Counted from the stretch's first letter, positions 17,152 through 27,437 are shown. The stretch is DNA of 64,000 bases from Lachnospiraceae bacterium (GCA_023663945.1 JAMPGL010000010.1:1-64000); one strand, 5' to 3'. The notes: generated from the letters alone by a model not told the origin. A program made the numbers and translations.

Positions 17152-18624
17152 ATGAAACTCAAAAAAGTTTTAGCACTCGCCCTCGCAGCGACAATGACTT
17201 TATCATTAGCGGCATGCGGCGGCGGAAATGCAGATGCACCTGCAGCAGATGACACGCAGGCAGAAGCGCCCGCAAATGACACACAGGCAGCTGCAGATGA
17301 TGCAGATGCAGAAGAGCCTGCTGATGACAGCGCAGATGCAGCGGCACCCGCAGAAGGAGTTCCCACTTACTCACAGATTACAGTAGGTACAGATTATACA
17401 GATCTTACCGCTTCCATTAAGTGGATTCACCACAAAACAGACCGTGCTGAGGACGGAACAATTGATGCAATGCTCGCTGAGTTCAACAAGGTATATCCCA
17501 ATATTACCGTTGAAGCAGAAGCAGTTACAGACTACGCAGAGGATTCCCTGCTTCGTCTTTCCGCTGGAGACTGGGGCGACATTATGTTTATCCCCGCAGT
17601 AGACAAGTCTGAGCTTGCAACTTACTTTATGCCCTTTGATACTTTAGAGAATATGTCCAAAGAAATCAACTTTGCAGAAGCATGGGAATTTGGCGGACAG
17701 TCTTACGGCGTTCCTTATATGGCTAACGCACAGGGCGTTCTTTACAACAAGGCAGTGTTTGAGGCAGCAGGCGTGACAACGCTTCCTAAGACTCCCGATG
17801 AGTTTATTGCGGCTCTTCAGGCAATCAAGGATAACACCGATGCAATCCCTCTTTACACCAACTATGCGGCAGGCTGGACCATGGGAGCATGGGACGCTTA
17901 TGTAGGCGTTGTATCAAACGGCGATGACACTTATATGAATCAGAAGTTTGTACACACAGCAGAGCCTTTCAAGGACAACGGCGATGGAACAGGCGCTTAC
18001 GCTCTTTACAAGATTCTCTTTGATGCAGTTGCGAACGGACTGATTGAAGACGACTACACCACAACCGACTGGGAAGGCTGCAAGGGCATGCTTAACAGAG
18101 GTGAAATCGGTGCAATGGTACTTGGTTCCTGGGCATATGCTCAGATGGTAGAAGCTGATGAGCACGGCGAAGATGTTGGATATATGCCGTTCCCGATGTC
18201 TGTAAACGGAACACAGTATGCACTGGCAGGCGGTGACTACAACTTTGCAATCAATGTTAATTCTTCCGATGAGAACAAGACAGCAGCTATGGTATTTGTT
18301 AAATGGATGACAGAAGAGTCCGGATGGTGCTACAACGAAGGCGGCTACACTGTTGATAAGAATGGACAGAATCCTGATATGTACTCCGCATTTGATGGAT
18401 GTACCGTATTGGCTGACCAGCCTGCACTTGCTGGTGAAGAGACATTCTTAAATGATGTAAACGCAGAGTCAGAGCTTTCCTTCAACGCTGGCGGAAATAC
18501 TAAGGTTCAGAGAATCGTGGAAGCGGCAGCTACCGGTTCCGAGACCTTCGATGACATCATGGCAGACTGGACAGCGGCTTGGAACGCAGCACAGGAAGAG
18601 CTTGGGATTGAAGTAAACAACTAA
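17152..18624 (+). CDS. ABC sugar-binding lipoprotein (CUT1 type)
   Basis: Captures oligosaccharides outside the cell for the two permeases downstream. The 490-residue protein has a lipoprotein signal peptide with lipobox ending at Cys22 (LSLAAC), then an acidic Ala/Asp/Glu/Pro linker to about residue 65 and a family-1 extracellular solute-binding domain. Its gene neighbours (epimerase, two GH130 phosphorylases) point to beta-1,4-manno-oligosaccharides. An ATPase subunit is not encoded nearby; a shared MsmK-like ATPase elsewhere is expected for this family. A deleted duplicate lies 530 bases upstream. Confidence 0.92.
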   Translation: MKLKKVLALALAATMTLSLAACGGGNADAPAADDTQAEAPANDTQAAADDADAEEPADDSADAAAPAEGVPTYSQITVGTDYTDLTASIKWIHHKTDRAEDGTIDAMLAEFNKVYPNITVEAEAVTDYAEDSLLRLSAGDWGDIMFIPAVDKSELATYFMPFDTLENMSKEINFAEAWEFGGQSYGVPYMANAQGVLYNKAVFEAAGVTTLPKTPDEFIAALQAIKDNTDAIPLYTNYAAGWTMGAWDAYVGVVSNGDDTYMNQKFVHTAEPFKDNGDGTGAYALYKILFDAVANGLIEDDYTTTDWEGCKGMLNRGEIGAMVLGSWAYAQMVEADEHGEDVGYMPFPMSVNGTQYALAGGDYNFAINVNSSDENKTAAMVFVKWMTEESGWCYNEGGYTVDKNGQNPDMYSAFDGCTVLADQPALAGEETFLNDVNAESELSFNAGGNTKVQRIVEAAATGSETFDDIMADWTAAWNAAQEELGIEVNN

Positions 18625-18670
18625 TCAGGTATTTATAATATCGAGAAGAAGTTCTATTAATGTAAATAAC

Positions 18671-18702
18671 AGAGCCAAGGGGAGCTAGTTCTCCTTGGCT
18701 CT
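18671..18702 (+). promoter_or_regulatory. Intercistronic hairpin between binding protein and permease genes
   Basis: AGAGCCAAGG at 18671-18680 plus AG pairs with CTCCTTGGCTCT (18691-18702), leaving a two-base bulge. No T-tract follows. Such stems between binding-protein and permease genes commonly stabilise or partly terminate the message, so that more binding protein than permease is made; here that is inference. Confidence 0.65.
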
Positions 18703-18748
18703 GCTTATAGAAAGAAAAGCAATATAATTAATCAGGAGGGAAGAGAGT

Positions 18749-19753
18749 ATGGCATCAAAAACTTTGGCGGCAAAACCGCAAAAGAGGACATTTGGGCAGT
18801 GGGCGAAAAGCAGGGACGGACAAAAGGTATTTGTCATGGTTGCGTTTATGGTCATTCCCCTTTTGCTGCTCTTTGTATTTACTTATCTGCCGTTTGCGGA
18901 AATGTTTGGATTCAGCTTTTATAACATGAAGTATATCGGCACAAGAAAATTTGTAGGATTAAAGAATTTTGCAAAGGTATTTCAGAGAGATGACTGCTTT
19001 GGCGCGTTAAAGCTCAGCCTATACTATATGGCGGGTTCTGTTGTGCAGTTAGCATTGTCCCTGTATCTGGCAACCGTGCTCAGCTTTAAGGTAAAGGGCG
19101 GCGGAATTTTTAAAGGCTTCATGTTTTTCCCTTATCTGATTAATGGTATTGCAATTGGTTTTATTTTTAAGTTTTTTTATACCAGAGGCTTCGTGTTTGA
19201 TACGGTGCTTCAGTGGTGCGGATTTCAACTGGATAATCTCCCGTACTGGTTAAAAGACCAGAGCATTAACAATATTTCTCTGGTGGGAACTTCGGTATGG
19301 CGTTATTTTGGTCAGAACATGGTGCTGTTCATCGGCGCAATCATGTCGGTAGACGGAGAACTGTATGAGGCGGCTATGCTGGACGGCGCAAACAGATTCC
19401 AACAGTTTAAGTATATTATCTTACCCAGCATCAAGACGATCATTACCTTGAATGTGATTTTGTCCATCACAGGTTCTTTAAGTGCATTTGAGCCTCCTTA
19501 TGTTATCACCAGCGGTGCAAACGGAACGGGTACTTATTTTGTAATCATGCATGAGATCGCCCACACCCAGCAAAAGGTAGGTCTGGCGTCGGCTATGGCA
19601 ATCGTGCTTTTGATGATTATTTTTGCGGCGACAATCCTGCAGAAGTTATTCTTCAAGTATGTATTTAAGAACGCTGAGGACGAGGATTTGAATGCAGCTG
19701 TTAAGCGTGAAAAGAAGCTGGCTAAATTAGCGGCAAGAAAGGCGGGGAGATAA
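18749..19753 (+). CDS. Sugar ABC transporter permease (MalF/LacF-like)
   Basis: One of two membrane subunits of the importer. The 334-residue protein has about six hydrophobic segments, the first at roughly residues 28-50. The EAA-like loop typical of binding-protein-dependent permeases is at EAAMLDGANRFQQFKYIILP (around residue 210), which contacts the ATPase. It ends in a Lys-rich tail. The ribosome site is GGAGGGAAGAG. The next permease starts directly after the stop, so both are translated together. Confidence 0.93.
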   Translation: MASKTLAAKPQKRTFGQWAKSRDGQKVFVMVAFMVIPLLLLFVFTYLPFAEMFGFSFYNMKYIGTRKFVGLKNFAKVFQRDDCFGALKLSLYYMAGSVVQLALSLYLATVLSFKVKGGGIFKGFMFFPYLINGIAIGFIFKFFYTRGFVFDTVLQWCGFQLDNLPYWLKDQSINNISLVGTSVWRYFGQNMVLFIGAIMSVDGELYEAAMLDGANRFQQFKYIILPSIKTIITLNVILSITGSLSAFEPPYVITSGANGTGTYFVIMHEIAHTQQKVGLASAMAIVLLMIIFAATILQKLFFKYVFKNAEDEDLNAAVKREKKLAKLAARKAGR

Positions 19754-20602
19754 ATGACTACATTACAGAAAATTGGCAAATATGTATTGATTTTCCTTAA
19801 GTATTTTTCATTGGTATTTTTCTCATTTGTGGCGGTTTTGCCGGTTGTTTCCTGTGTAATCACTGCATTTAAGACAGATACCGAGTATCAGAGAACTAAT
19901 GTAATGGTTCTGCCGGAGAGCTGGCTGAATTTTAATAATTATGTGCAGGCGTTTCAGAAGGCAAACATGGGACGCGCATTTATCAATTCAGTGATTGTCC
20001 TTTTGTGCGTGCTTGTGATTTCTGTGTTTGTGGGCACACAGCTTGCTTATGTATTGAACCGGTTTAAATTCCCCGGAAATAACCTGATCCGGAATTTATT
20101 CCTGTTTGCAACCCTGCTTCCCGGCGTTGCAATGCAGGTATCTGTATACGAGATTATGACTAAGCTGCACTTCATTAATTCCCTTCCGGGTTATATCATT
20201 ATGATGTGCGGTACGGATGTTATTTCCATTTACATTTATATTCAGTTCTTTGAGAACATATCGGTATCGCTGGACGAATCGGCAATCGTGGACGGGGCAT
20301 CTTATTTTACCATCTTTTATAAGATCCTGCTTCCTCTGCTGAAACCGGCGATCGTTACCTCCTGTATCTTAAAGGGCGTGGGAACCTACAACGAGTACTA
20401 CTCCGCAAACCTTTACTTACAGGATAAAAAGAACCTTCCTACCGTGGCAACCTCTCTTTACACCTTTGTGGGACCGCTGGGAAGCAAATATAATCTGATT
20501 TGTGCCGGAGTTATCATTTCCCTTCTGCCGGCGTTGATTATATTTATCACCTGCCAGAAGCAGATTTACAGCGGACTTACCTCCGGAGCGGTTAAGGGTT
20601 AA
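19754..20602 (+). CDS. Sugar ABC transporter permease (MalG-like)
   Basis: Second membrane subunit of the importer, 282 residues, with about six membrane segments starting near residue 15. The EAA loop is represented by DESAIVDGASYFTIFYKILL (around residue 175). Its ATG follows the stop of the first permease with no gap. By position it forms a heterodimer with the upstream permease and works with the lipoprotein binding subunit on manno-oligosaccharides. Confidence 0.93.
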   Translation: MTTLQKIGKYVLIFLKYFSLVFFSFVAVLPVVSCVITAFKTDTEYQRTNVMVLPESWLNFNNYVQAFQKANMGRAFINSVIVLLCVLVISVFVGTQLAYVLNRFKFPGNNLIRNLFLFATLLPGVAMQVSVYEIMTKLHFINSLPGYIIMMCGTDVISIYIYIQFFENISVSLDESAIVDGASYFTIFYKILLPLLKPAIVTSCILKGVGTYNEYYSANLYLQDKKNLPTVATSLYTFVGPLGSKYNLICAGVIISLLPALIIFITCQKQIYSGLTSGAVKG

Positions 20603-20623
20603 TGGAGAGAAAGGAGAAACAGG

Positions 20624-21799
20624 ATGGTAAGTGAAATCAAAAGCCATCTTCTCGAAAATATCATTCCTTTTTGGAAAGCCTTAAAGGATGAACAGTTCGG
20701 CGGATATTATGGCTACATGGATTATGACTTAAATGTGGATAAAAAGGCGGTAAAGGGATGTATCTTGAACAGCCGTATTTTGTGGTTCTTTTCCAATGCT
20801 TATACCCTTTTGAAGGATGAAAGCCTCCTAAAAGAGGCGGAACATGCATTTGCCTTTTTGAAGGAACACTGCATAGACAGGGAAAATGGCGGCATTTACT
20901 GGTCGATTCAGTATGACGGCGTGCCGGAGGATACTACGAAGCATACTTACAATCAGGCGTTTGCTATTTATGCGCTCTCCTCGTACTATGAGGCATCCGG
21001 AGATGAGGAAGCGTTATCTATGGCAAAGGAGCTGTTCCATATCATCGAAGAGAGATGTACGGATGAGATTGGATATAAAGAGGCTTTTGACAAGGAATTT
21101 AAAGAGATTGAAAACGATAAGCTTTCGGAGAACGGCGTAATTGCAGAGAAGACCATGAACACGCTCCTTCATGTGTTTGAGGCTTATACGGAGCTTTACC
21201 GTGTGGCAGGGCTGCCGGAGGTGAAGGAGTGCCTGAAATGGATCATGGATACTTTTGCGGATAAGGTTTACAATCCGGAGCTTCACAGGCAGGAGGTATT
21301 CTTTGACGCGCAGATGAATTCTATTTTGGATTTACATTCCTACGGTCATGACATTGAAACTGCCTGGCTGATTGACAGAGGCGTTGCGATTTTAGGCGAA
21401 AAGGAATACGAGGATAAAATGTCGCCCATCACCAAGGATCTCACGGCGCAGATTTATAAGACTGCATTTGACGGACATTCCCTTGCAAATGAATGTGAAA
21501 AGGGCGTGGTGAACGTGCACAGAATCTGGTGGGTGCAGGCGGAGACCGTGGTAGGATTTTTGAACGGATGGAATCAAAGTCCCGATAAGCCGGAGTATTT
21601 GGAAGCGGCGAAAAAGGAATGGGAATTTATCAAGGAGCACGTAATTGACAAGCGCACAGGCTCCGAGTGGTTCTGGGAGGTTGACCCTGAGGGGATGCCC
21701 TATCCCGAAAGACCTATTGTGGAACCGTGGAAATGCCCTTATCATAATGGTAGGATGTGCTTTGAGGTAATCAAACGAAGCGAGAAAGGTATGGTATAG
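20624..21799 (+). CDS. Cellobiose/mannobiose 2-epimerase (AGE family)
   Basis: Converts the reducing-end glucose or mannose of beta-1,4-disaccharides into its 2-epimer; here it probably turns mannobiose into mannosyl-glucose for the next enzyme. The 391-residue sequence closely resembles the known Ruminococcus albus cellobiose 2-epimerase along its whole length as I remember it: GVYW/GIYW, H183, [10 protein letters not shown] with H242 and E245, [11 protein letters not shown], and CPYHNGRMC near the end. It is cytoplasmic (no signal). A GGAGAAACAGG ribosome site precedes the ATG, and it ends two bases before the phosphorylase gene. Confidence 0.93.
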   Translation: MVSEIKSHLLENIIPFWKALKDEQFGGYYGYMDYDLNVDKKAVKGCILNSRILWFFSNAYTLLKDESLLKEAEHAFAFLKEHCIDRENGGIYWSIQYDGVPEDTTKHTYNQAFAIYALSSYYEASGDEEALSMAKELFHIIEERCTDEIGYKEAFDKEFKEIENDKLSENGVIAEKTMNTLLHVFEAYTELYRVAGLPEVKECLKWIMDTFADKVYNPELHRQEVFFDAQMNSILDLHSYGHDIETAWLIDRGVAILGEKEYEDKMSPITKDLTAQIYKTAFDGHSLANECEKGVVNVHRIWWVQAETVVGFLNGWNQSPDKPEYLEAAKKEWEFIKEHVIDKRTGSEWFWEVDPEGMPYPERPIVEPWKCPYHNGRMCFEVIKRSEKGMV

Positions 21800-21801
21800 C
21801 T

Positions 21802-22980
21802 ATGTTACATGAGAAATATGCGCAGGTGCTCCAAAAGTACGAAGCGCTGATTGCCAGAAAGAATGAGGTGGATCCGGATTTTTATAATGGGATTTATGAC
21901 AGATACAAATATCCGGTGCTGACCAGAGACCATATTCCGCCTACATGGGAATATGACTTAAATCCGGAGACCAATCCATATTTTATGAAGAGATTGGGAA
22001 TCAATGCAGTTTTAAATTCCGGTGCAATTGAACTGGACGGCAAGTTTTACTTGGTTGCAAGAATTGAGGGAGATGACCGGAAATCCTTCTTTGGAGTTGC
22101 GGAGAGCGACAACGGGGTGGACGGATTCCGCTTTTGGGATTATCCCATCTTACTTCCGGATACCTGCCCGGAGGAGACGAACGTCTACGACATGCGTCTG
22201 ACCAAGCACGAGGACGGCTATATTTACGGCGTGTTCTGCTCAGAAAGCAAAGATACATCAGTCAATGACCTTTCCGCGGCGGTTGCGGCGGCAGGAATTG
22301 TGAGGACGAAGGATTTAAAGACTTGGGAGAGACTGGATAATCTTACCACGTTAAAGTCCCCTCAGCAGAGAAACGTAGTGCTTCATCCGGAATTTGTGAA
22401 TGGAAAGTATGCATTTTATACCAGGCCTATGGATGATTTTATTGAGACGGGGTCGGGCGGCGGTATCGGTTTTGGTCTCTGCGACGATATTGAACACGCC
22501 GTTATCGATGAGGAAAAGATGACCAGCATCCGCCGGTATCATACTATCACGGAGTCCAAAAACGGTGCGGGGGCGGTTCCCATCAAGACCGAAAAGGGCT
22601 GGATCCATATCGCCCACGGCGTGCGCAACACAGCGGCAGGTCTGCGCTATGTGATTTATGCGTTTGCAACGGACTTAAATGACCCTTCTAAGGTGATTGC
22701 AGAACCTTCGGGACTGCTGATCGGACCCAGAAGCGGAGAGCGTGTAGGCGATGTCTCCAATGTGGTATTTACCAACGGAGCTATTGCGAGAGACAACGGT
22801 GAAGTATACATTTATTACGCTTCCAGCGATACCAGAATGCATGTTGCAGTGACGAATGTTGACAAGCTGATCGACTATGTATTTAACACGCCGAAGGATC
22901 CTTACCGTTCCGTGGAATGTGTGGCACAGAGATGTGACCTGATTAAAAAGAACTTGGAATTTTTAAACACAAATAAATAG
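21802..22980 (+). CDS. 4-O-beta-D-mannosyl-D-glucose phosphorylase (GH130_1)
   Basis: Phosphorolyses mannosyl-beta-1,4-glucose to mannose-1-phosphate and glucose. The 392-residue protein matches the GH130 subfamily 1 pattern: [45 protein letters not shown], and NVYDMRL with the predicted catalytic Asp130. It lies directly after the epimerase that supplies its substrate, as in R. albus (RaMP1) and Bacteroides (MGP) pathways. The ribosome site is weak, so translation is probably coupled to the epimerase. Confidence 0.93.
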   Translation: MLHEKYAQVLQKYEALIARKNEVDPDFYNGIYDRYKYPVLTRDHIPPTWEYDLNPETNPYFMKRLGINAVLNSGAIELDGKFYLVARIEGDDRKSFFGVAESDNGVDGFRFWDYPILLPDTCPEETNVYDMRLTKHEDGYIYGVFCSESKDTSVNDLSAAVAAAGIVRTKDLKTWERLDNLTTLKSPQQRNVVLHPEFVNGKYAFYTRPMDDFIETGSGGGIGFGLCDDIEHAVIDEEKMTSIRRYHTITESKNGAGAVPIKTEKGWIHIAHGVRNTAAGLRYVIYAFATDLNDPSKVIAEPSGLLIGPRSGERVGDVSNVVFTNGAIARDNGEVYIYYASSDTRMHVAVTNVDKLIDYVFNTPKDPYRSVECVAQRCDLIKKNLEFLNTNK

Positions 22981-23001
22981 AAAGATTATGAGGGAAAAAG
23001 A

Positions 23002-24024
23002 ATGAGCGAATTAAAAATGATTGCTCCTCCGGTGAAGAACGTACCCTGGCAGGAGAGACCCGCTGACCTGAAAGGAGCGCCGATTTGGAGATACACCGAA
23101 AATCCCATTATCGGAAGAAATCCGGTGGAAGGCGTGGCAAGAATCTTTAACAGTGCCGTAATGCCTTACGGGGATGAGTTTATCGGCGTATTCCGCGGTG
23201 AGCAGACCAACGGGATTCCCTATATTTACATGGGAAGAAGCAAGGATGCGATTCACTGGGACATTGAAAAGGACAAAATTCCTTTTGTTGACGAGGAAGG
23301 GAAGCCTTTTATGCCCAAATATGCCTATGACCCTAGATTAGTTAAGGTGGAAGATACCTATTATATTATCTGGTGTCAGGACTTTTACGGAGCGTCTATC
23401 GGAATGGCTAAGACCACGGATTTTAAGACCTTTACGAGGCTGGAAAATCCGTTTATTCCTTATAACAGAAACGCCGTGCTCTTTCCCAGAAAGATTAACG
23501 GAAACTTCTGCATGCTGAGCCGTCCTTCGGACAGCGGACATACGCCTTTTGGAGACATTTTTGTCAGTGAGAGCCCGGATATGGTTTATTGGGGCAAGCA
23601 CAGGCATGTGATGGGCAAAGGAAGCGAATGGTGGGAGTCCGTTAAGATTGGCGGAGGCGCAGCCCCCATTGAGACAAGCGAAGGCTGGCTTCTGTTCTAT
23701 CACGGCGTAAGCGGAACCTGCAACGGTTTTGTTTATTCCATCGGCGGAGCAATTTTGGATCTTGACAATCCTTCCATCGTGAAATACAGATGTGAAACCT
23801 TCCTGCTGACTCCTGAGGAGTGGTATGAGGAGAGAGGGTTTGTTCCCAATGTATGCTTCCCCTGCGCAACCATTCACGATCCGGAAAGCGGAAGGATTGC
23901 GGTTTATTATGGATGCGCCGACAGCTATGTAGGGCTTGCGTTCACACAGTTTGAGGATATTATGGCGTATATCAAGGAGCATAGTGTAGTGACAGAATCC
24001 GATTCTGAAATTGGAATAAGATAA
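23002..24024 (+). CDS. Beta-1,4-mannooligosaccharide phosphorylase (GH130_2)
   Basis: Removes mannose units as mannose-1-phosphate from beta-1,4-manno-oligosaccharides. The 340-residue sequence has the second GH130 pattern: NPIIGRNPVEGVARIFNSAV, VFRGEQTNGIPYI, and KYAYDPRLVK with predicted catalytic Asp110. It pairs with the subfamily 1 enzyme, as RaMP2 does with RaMP1. A terminator follows at 24076, closing the importer-phosphorylase unit. The split of substrates between the two enzymes is taken from known homologues, not shown here. Confidence 0.92.
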   Translation: MSELKMIAPPVKNVPWQERPADLKGAPIWRYTENPIIGRNPVEGVARIFNSAVMPYGDEFIGVFRGEQTNGIPYIYMGRSKDAIHWDIEKDKIPFVDEEGKPFMPKYAYDPRLVKVEDTYYIIWCQDFYGASIGMAKTTDFKTFTRLENPFIPYNRNAVLFPRKINGNFCMLSRPSDSGHTPFGDIFVSESPDMVYWGKHRHVMGKGSEWWESVKIGGGAAPIETSEGWLLFYHGVSGTCNGFVYSIGGAILDLDNPSIVKYRCETFLLTPEEWYEERGFVPNVCFPCATIHDPESGRIAVYYGCADSYVGLAFTQFEDIMAYIKEHSVVTESDSEIGIR

Positions 24025-24075
24025 TTTTATGAATCGTAAGGATTCTGCAGAGTGAAAACGATTTTATTTGAAAAG

Positions 24076-24099
24076 GGTCTGCAGGGAGCAGACCTTTTT
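24076..24099 (+). terminator. Rho-independent terminator inside the mannan locus
   Basis: GGTCTGC (24076-24082) and GCAGACC (24088-24094) pair around AGGGA, followed by TTTTT. It lies only 18 bases before the esterase start, so downstream genes depend on read-through or on an unseen promoter. Confidence 0.88.
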
Positions 24100-24116
24100 C
24101 TACGGGAGGAGAAATA

Positions 24117-25238
24117 ATGAGATATCAGGTTCACACGCAAAACGGTATGATAAACAGAGGAAACTGGAATAAGATTAAAAACTGTATGAGAAGGGCAAAA
24201 AGGGGAGAGGCAGTAATGACAGCGTTTCTCGGCGGGTCAATTACGCAGGGAAGTCTTTCCTCCGCGCCGGAAACATGTTATGCTTATCTGGTGTACAGCT
24301 GGTGGAAGGAGAAATTTCCGGAGGCGGATATTTCCTTTTTGAATGCTGGAATCGGAGGAACCAGCTCACAGTTCGGCGTTTCCAGAGTAAACGACCATGT
24401 TCTTAAATACAAGCCGGATTTTGTTCTGGTGGAATTTGCGGTGAACGATGAGAATACGGAGTTTTTTCAGGAGACTTATGAAGGGCTGATCCGAAAGATT
24501 TGTAAGGATGAATGTAATCCGGCAGTTCTGTTAATGAATAATGTTCAGTACGACGACGGCAAAAACGCGGAAGAGATGCATCTGACGGTGGCAAAGGCGT
24601 ATGACCTTCCCATGGTCAGCATGAAGAGCACCATATGGCCGGAAGTGGAAGCAGGGAACATTGTACGAAGTGAGATTACGCCGGATAATCTGCATCCCAA
24701 TGACGCCGGACACGAGCTGGTAGCACGGGTCATTACAGATTTTCTGGAACAAATTTATAACGAGATGGACGAGGATGAGCCGGTTCCCTTTGCGAAAGGC
24801 TTTCCTGCTCCGATCACAGCCAACGCTTACGAGGAATCCGTGAGGTATCAAAATTACAATTCGAATCCGGAGACTGTCGGGTTTACTGCGGATCCGGAGC
24901 CTCAGAACGACATCCGGGAGATTTTCCGCTGCGGATGGACGGCCGGCAGAGCAGGCGATCGAATCTGTTTTCAGATCGAGGCAACAGGGATAGCGGTTCA
25001 GTACCGCAAATCCGTCCGGAAGCCGGCGCCGATTGCAAAGGTTGTGGTGGATGACAGAGAGGATCAGGCGGTGATTCTCGATGCAAATTTTCAGGAAGAT
25101 TGGGGAGACTGCCTGTACATTGACACCATAACCAGACATATGGAAGCAGGAACGCATAAAGTGGAGATCAGCATTGTCGAGGCTCACGCGGATGACGCGG
25201 TTCCCTTCTATCTTGTTTCCGTGATTGGATCGAACTAA
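24117..25238 (+). CDS. SGNH/GDSL acetylesterase, CE17-like, with C-terminal beta domain
   Basis: Probably removes acetyl groups from imported manno-oligosaccharides. The SGNH fold occupies residues 1-215: block I GGSITQG with nucleophile Ser41, block II NAGIGG (76-81), block III VEFAVND with Asn110, and block V DNLH with Asp190 and His193. Residues about 225-373 are a beta-rich domain like CBM35, the order known for CE17 mannan esterases (RiCEX of Roseburia); CE2 enzymes have the reverse order. No signal peptide is present. The start has GGGAGGAG. Exact specificity is inferred from context. Confidence 0.85.
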   Translation: MRYQVHTQNGMINRGNWNKIKNCMRRAKRGEAVMTAFLGGSITQGSLSSAPETCYAYLVYSWWKEKFPEADISFLNAGIGGTSSQFGVSRVNDHVLKYKPDFVLVEFAVNDENTEFFQETYEGLIRKICKDECNPAVLLMNNVQYDDGKNAEEMHLTVAKAYDLPMVSMKSTIWPEVEAGNIVRSEITPDNLHPNDAGHELVARVITDFLEQIYNEMDEDEPVPFAKGFPAPITANAYEESVRYQNYNSNPETVGFTADPEPQNDIREIFRCGWTAGRAGDRICFQIEATGIAVQYRKSVRKPAPIAKVVVDDREDQAVILDANFQEDWGDCLYIDTITRHMEAGTHKVEISIVEAHADDAVPFYLVSVIGSN

Positions 25239-25255
25239 AGAAATGGGGGAATGGA

Positions 25256-27415
25256 ATGGAGAGAGAAAACAAAATTTCCGAAAATGAATTTTCTGAAAAC
25301 GAAGCTATAAAAAAACAAAGTGAAAAGGAAAGACTAAAAGCGGAAAAGAAGGCCGTTGTGAAGGAAGTGCGGGGGAACAGCAAGCGAAGCATTATGCAGA
25401 CTCTGCTTTTGGGATTTTTGGTGCCGGTAGCTATGATGATCGTGTTAGGAGTGGTATGCTACAATACGGCGGCTTCCGGCATGATTTCCAAATATCAGGA
25501 ATCGGCGGAATCAACGGTTTCCGCAGTGGGAAATTACTGCAATCTGATCTGCACCTCCATATCCAGCAAGGCACTGGAGCTTATCGGCAAGGGTGATGTG
25601 GCGGATTATTTTGAGAGGTATTACAAAAAGCAGGATGCGGAGGCGATTGAAACCTTAAGAAATGCCAAAACCGTTTTAGGCAATGTAAAGGCGACCAACA
25701 GCTACATATTCAGTTACAGCGTGATTCCGGAAGGAGGAGCTTATCTCACCTCCCTGACCGGTTCCATGACGGAGAATCCGCATGATGATTTTGCGGCATC
25801 AGCGGAAGGAAAATATCTGGCAGAAAATAAAAAACTGCGGAACGCATGGCTTGGATATCATAGTTATATTGACAACTGTTTAAGCAGTAAGGAGGAGAAT
25901 TATGCAATTTCTTTTTATCAGAGATTTGCTAAGGGCGATTCTTATTTAGTGCTTGACATTGACATGAAGGTGATAGCGGAAATGTTGTCTCAGATGGATT
26001 TTGGGGACGGAACCATCCGCGCGGTGGTATCGGGGGACGGCAGAGAGATTGTTTCCATTCAGGGAAGAGAAGAGGAAGAAATCACAGAGACCTATTTTGC
26101 GGGGCAGAGTTTTTTTGAAAATTCCAAGGAACTGGAAGAGACCTCAAGCATGGATGTGAAGGTAGACGGAAAGAGGTATGTGTATCTGTCCACTCCGGTA
26201 GGTAAGACCGGAATTATAATCTGCGCATTGATTCCCAGAAGCAATCTGATGGGGCAGGCGAATGCCATCCGTACCATTACGATCATTATGGTAATTTTGG
26301 CGGCAGCGGCGGCACTGCTCACAGGCGGATTTATTTCCATCGGCATCAGCCGCGAAGTAAAGAGCATGACTCTGGGAATCTCCCGGGTAGCGGAGGGAGA
26401 TTTAAGCGACAACTTTGTCACAAAGAGACAGGACGAGTTTGGAATCTTATCTGTAAGCCTGAATAAGATGCTGGAAAGTATGCGTACGCTGATGCGGGAT
26501 ATGCAGATGTTCGGCGTGAAAGTGCGTGAGATGGCGGCGGATGTTTCGGAACGCACGGAGAATATTGACGATTCCGTTAGAGATACGTCGCGCACCATGG
26601 ACGAGGTGGCAAAGGGCGTTCAATCTCAGGCGCACGAGACGGAAAACAGCAACGAGAAGATGATGGTCTTTTCTGAAAATATCAACATGGTAAGCGGACA
26701 GACAAGCCGCATGGGTCAGACGGCGGACCGTGCCATTGAAGCGGTAGGAGAAGGAAAGGATATTGTACAAGAGCTAAATGCAAAGAGCGATTCCACGGTG
26801 GAGCTTACCCGAATGCTGGTGGAAAACATTAACGAGGTGGAGCAGAACTCAGAGGAGATCAAGGGCTTTGTGGAAGTCATCAACAGCATTGCAGGGCAGA
26901 CCAATCTGCTTTCCTTAAACGCTTCCATCGAAGCGGCAAGAGCGGGAGAAGCGGGACGGGGATTTGCAGTGGTTGCGGAAGAAATCCGCAAGCTGGCGGA
27001 TCAGTCCAAGGAATCCGGAAACAGGATACAGGATATTGTTGTCGGCATCGGAAACACTACGCAGAAGACTACCGACTCCGCAAAGAAAGCGGAAACCATG
27101 GTATTGGAGCAGGCAAAGGCGCTCAGGCAGACCGTGGAAGTCTTTGGACGGATACAGGAGTGCGTGGGAGAGCTTGTGGAAGGGATTCATCTCACCTTAG
27201 AGCGGTTAGAGCAGATTACCGCTGAAAAGGATCAGGTTCAGGATTCTATCCGGAATATCTCTTCGGTTTCCGAGGAAGTGGCGGCGTCTACCGAAGAGGT
27301 TACGGCAACGCTCAGTGGGCAGACGGAAGTGATTGGACAGCTTGCTGCTAAGGCGGAAGCGCTCAGCAGGGAAGCGGAAGAATTAGACCAATCCATAGCG
27401 AAATTTAAGCTTTAA
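25256..27415 (+). CDS. Methyl-accepting chemotaxis protein
   Basis: A membrane chemoreceptor of 719 residues. It has a charged cytoplasmic N-terminus (1-45), a membrane helix at about 48-70, an extracytoplasmic Cache-like sensor to about 335, a second membrane helix at about 340-365, a HAMP domain, and a C-terminal signalling coiled coil with the hairpin tip and AEEIRKLADQS. It lies between the esterase and the GH1 fusion on the same strand with short gaps, so it is probably coexpressed with mannan-sugar genes and may sense those sugars or their binding protein. It implies that the organism is motile. Confidence 0.93.
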   Translation: MERENKISENEFSENEAIKKQSEKERLKAEKKAVVKEVRGNSKRSIMQTLLLGFLVPVAMMIVLGVVCYNTAASGMISKYQESAESTVSAVGNYCNLICTSISSKALELIGKGDVADYFERYYKKQDAEAIETLRNAKTVLGNVKATNSYIFSYSVIPEGGAYLTSLTGSMTENPHDDFAASAEGKYLAENKKLRNAWLGYHSYIDNCLSSKEENYAISFYQRFAKGDSYLVLDIDMKVIAEMLSQMDFGDGTIRAVVSGDGREIVSIQGREEEEITETYFAGQSFFENSKELEETSSMDVKVDGKRYVYLSTPVGKTGIIICALIPRSNLMGQANAIRTITIIMVILAAAAALLTGGFISIGISREVKSMTLGISRVAEGDLSDNFVTKRQDEFGILSVSLNKMLESMRTLMRDMQMFGVKVREMAADVSERTENIDDSVRDTSRTMDEVAKGVQSQAHETENSNEKMMVFSENINMVSGQTSRMGQTADRAIEAVGEGKDIVQELNAKSDSTVELTRMLVENINEVEQNSEEIKGFVEVINSIAGQTNLLSLNASIEAARAGEAGRGFAVVAEEIRKLADQSKESGNRIQDIVVGIGNTTQKTTDSAKKAETMVLEQAKALRQTVEVFGRIQECVGELVEGIHLTLERLEQITAEKDQVQDSIRNISSVSEEVAASTEEVTATLSGQTEVIGQLAAKAEALSREAEELDQSIAKFKL

Positions 27416-27437
27416 AGAAAAATTGGAGGTTTTGAAC

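Noticed and set aside
24531-25187. 218-codon minus-strand frame opposite the esterase
   Set aside because: Shadow of a well-supported SGNH gene; no plausible protein motifs.
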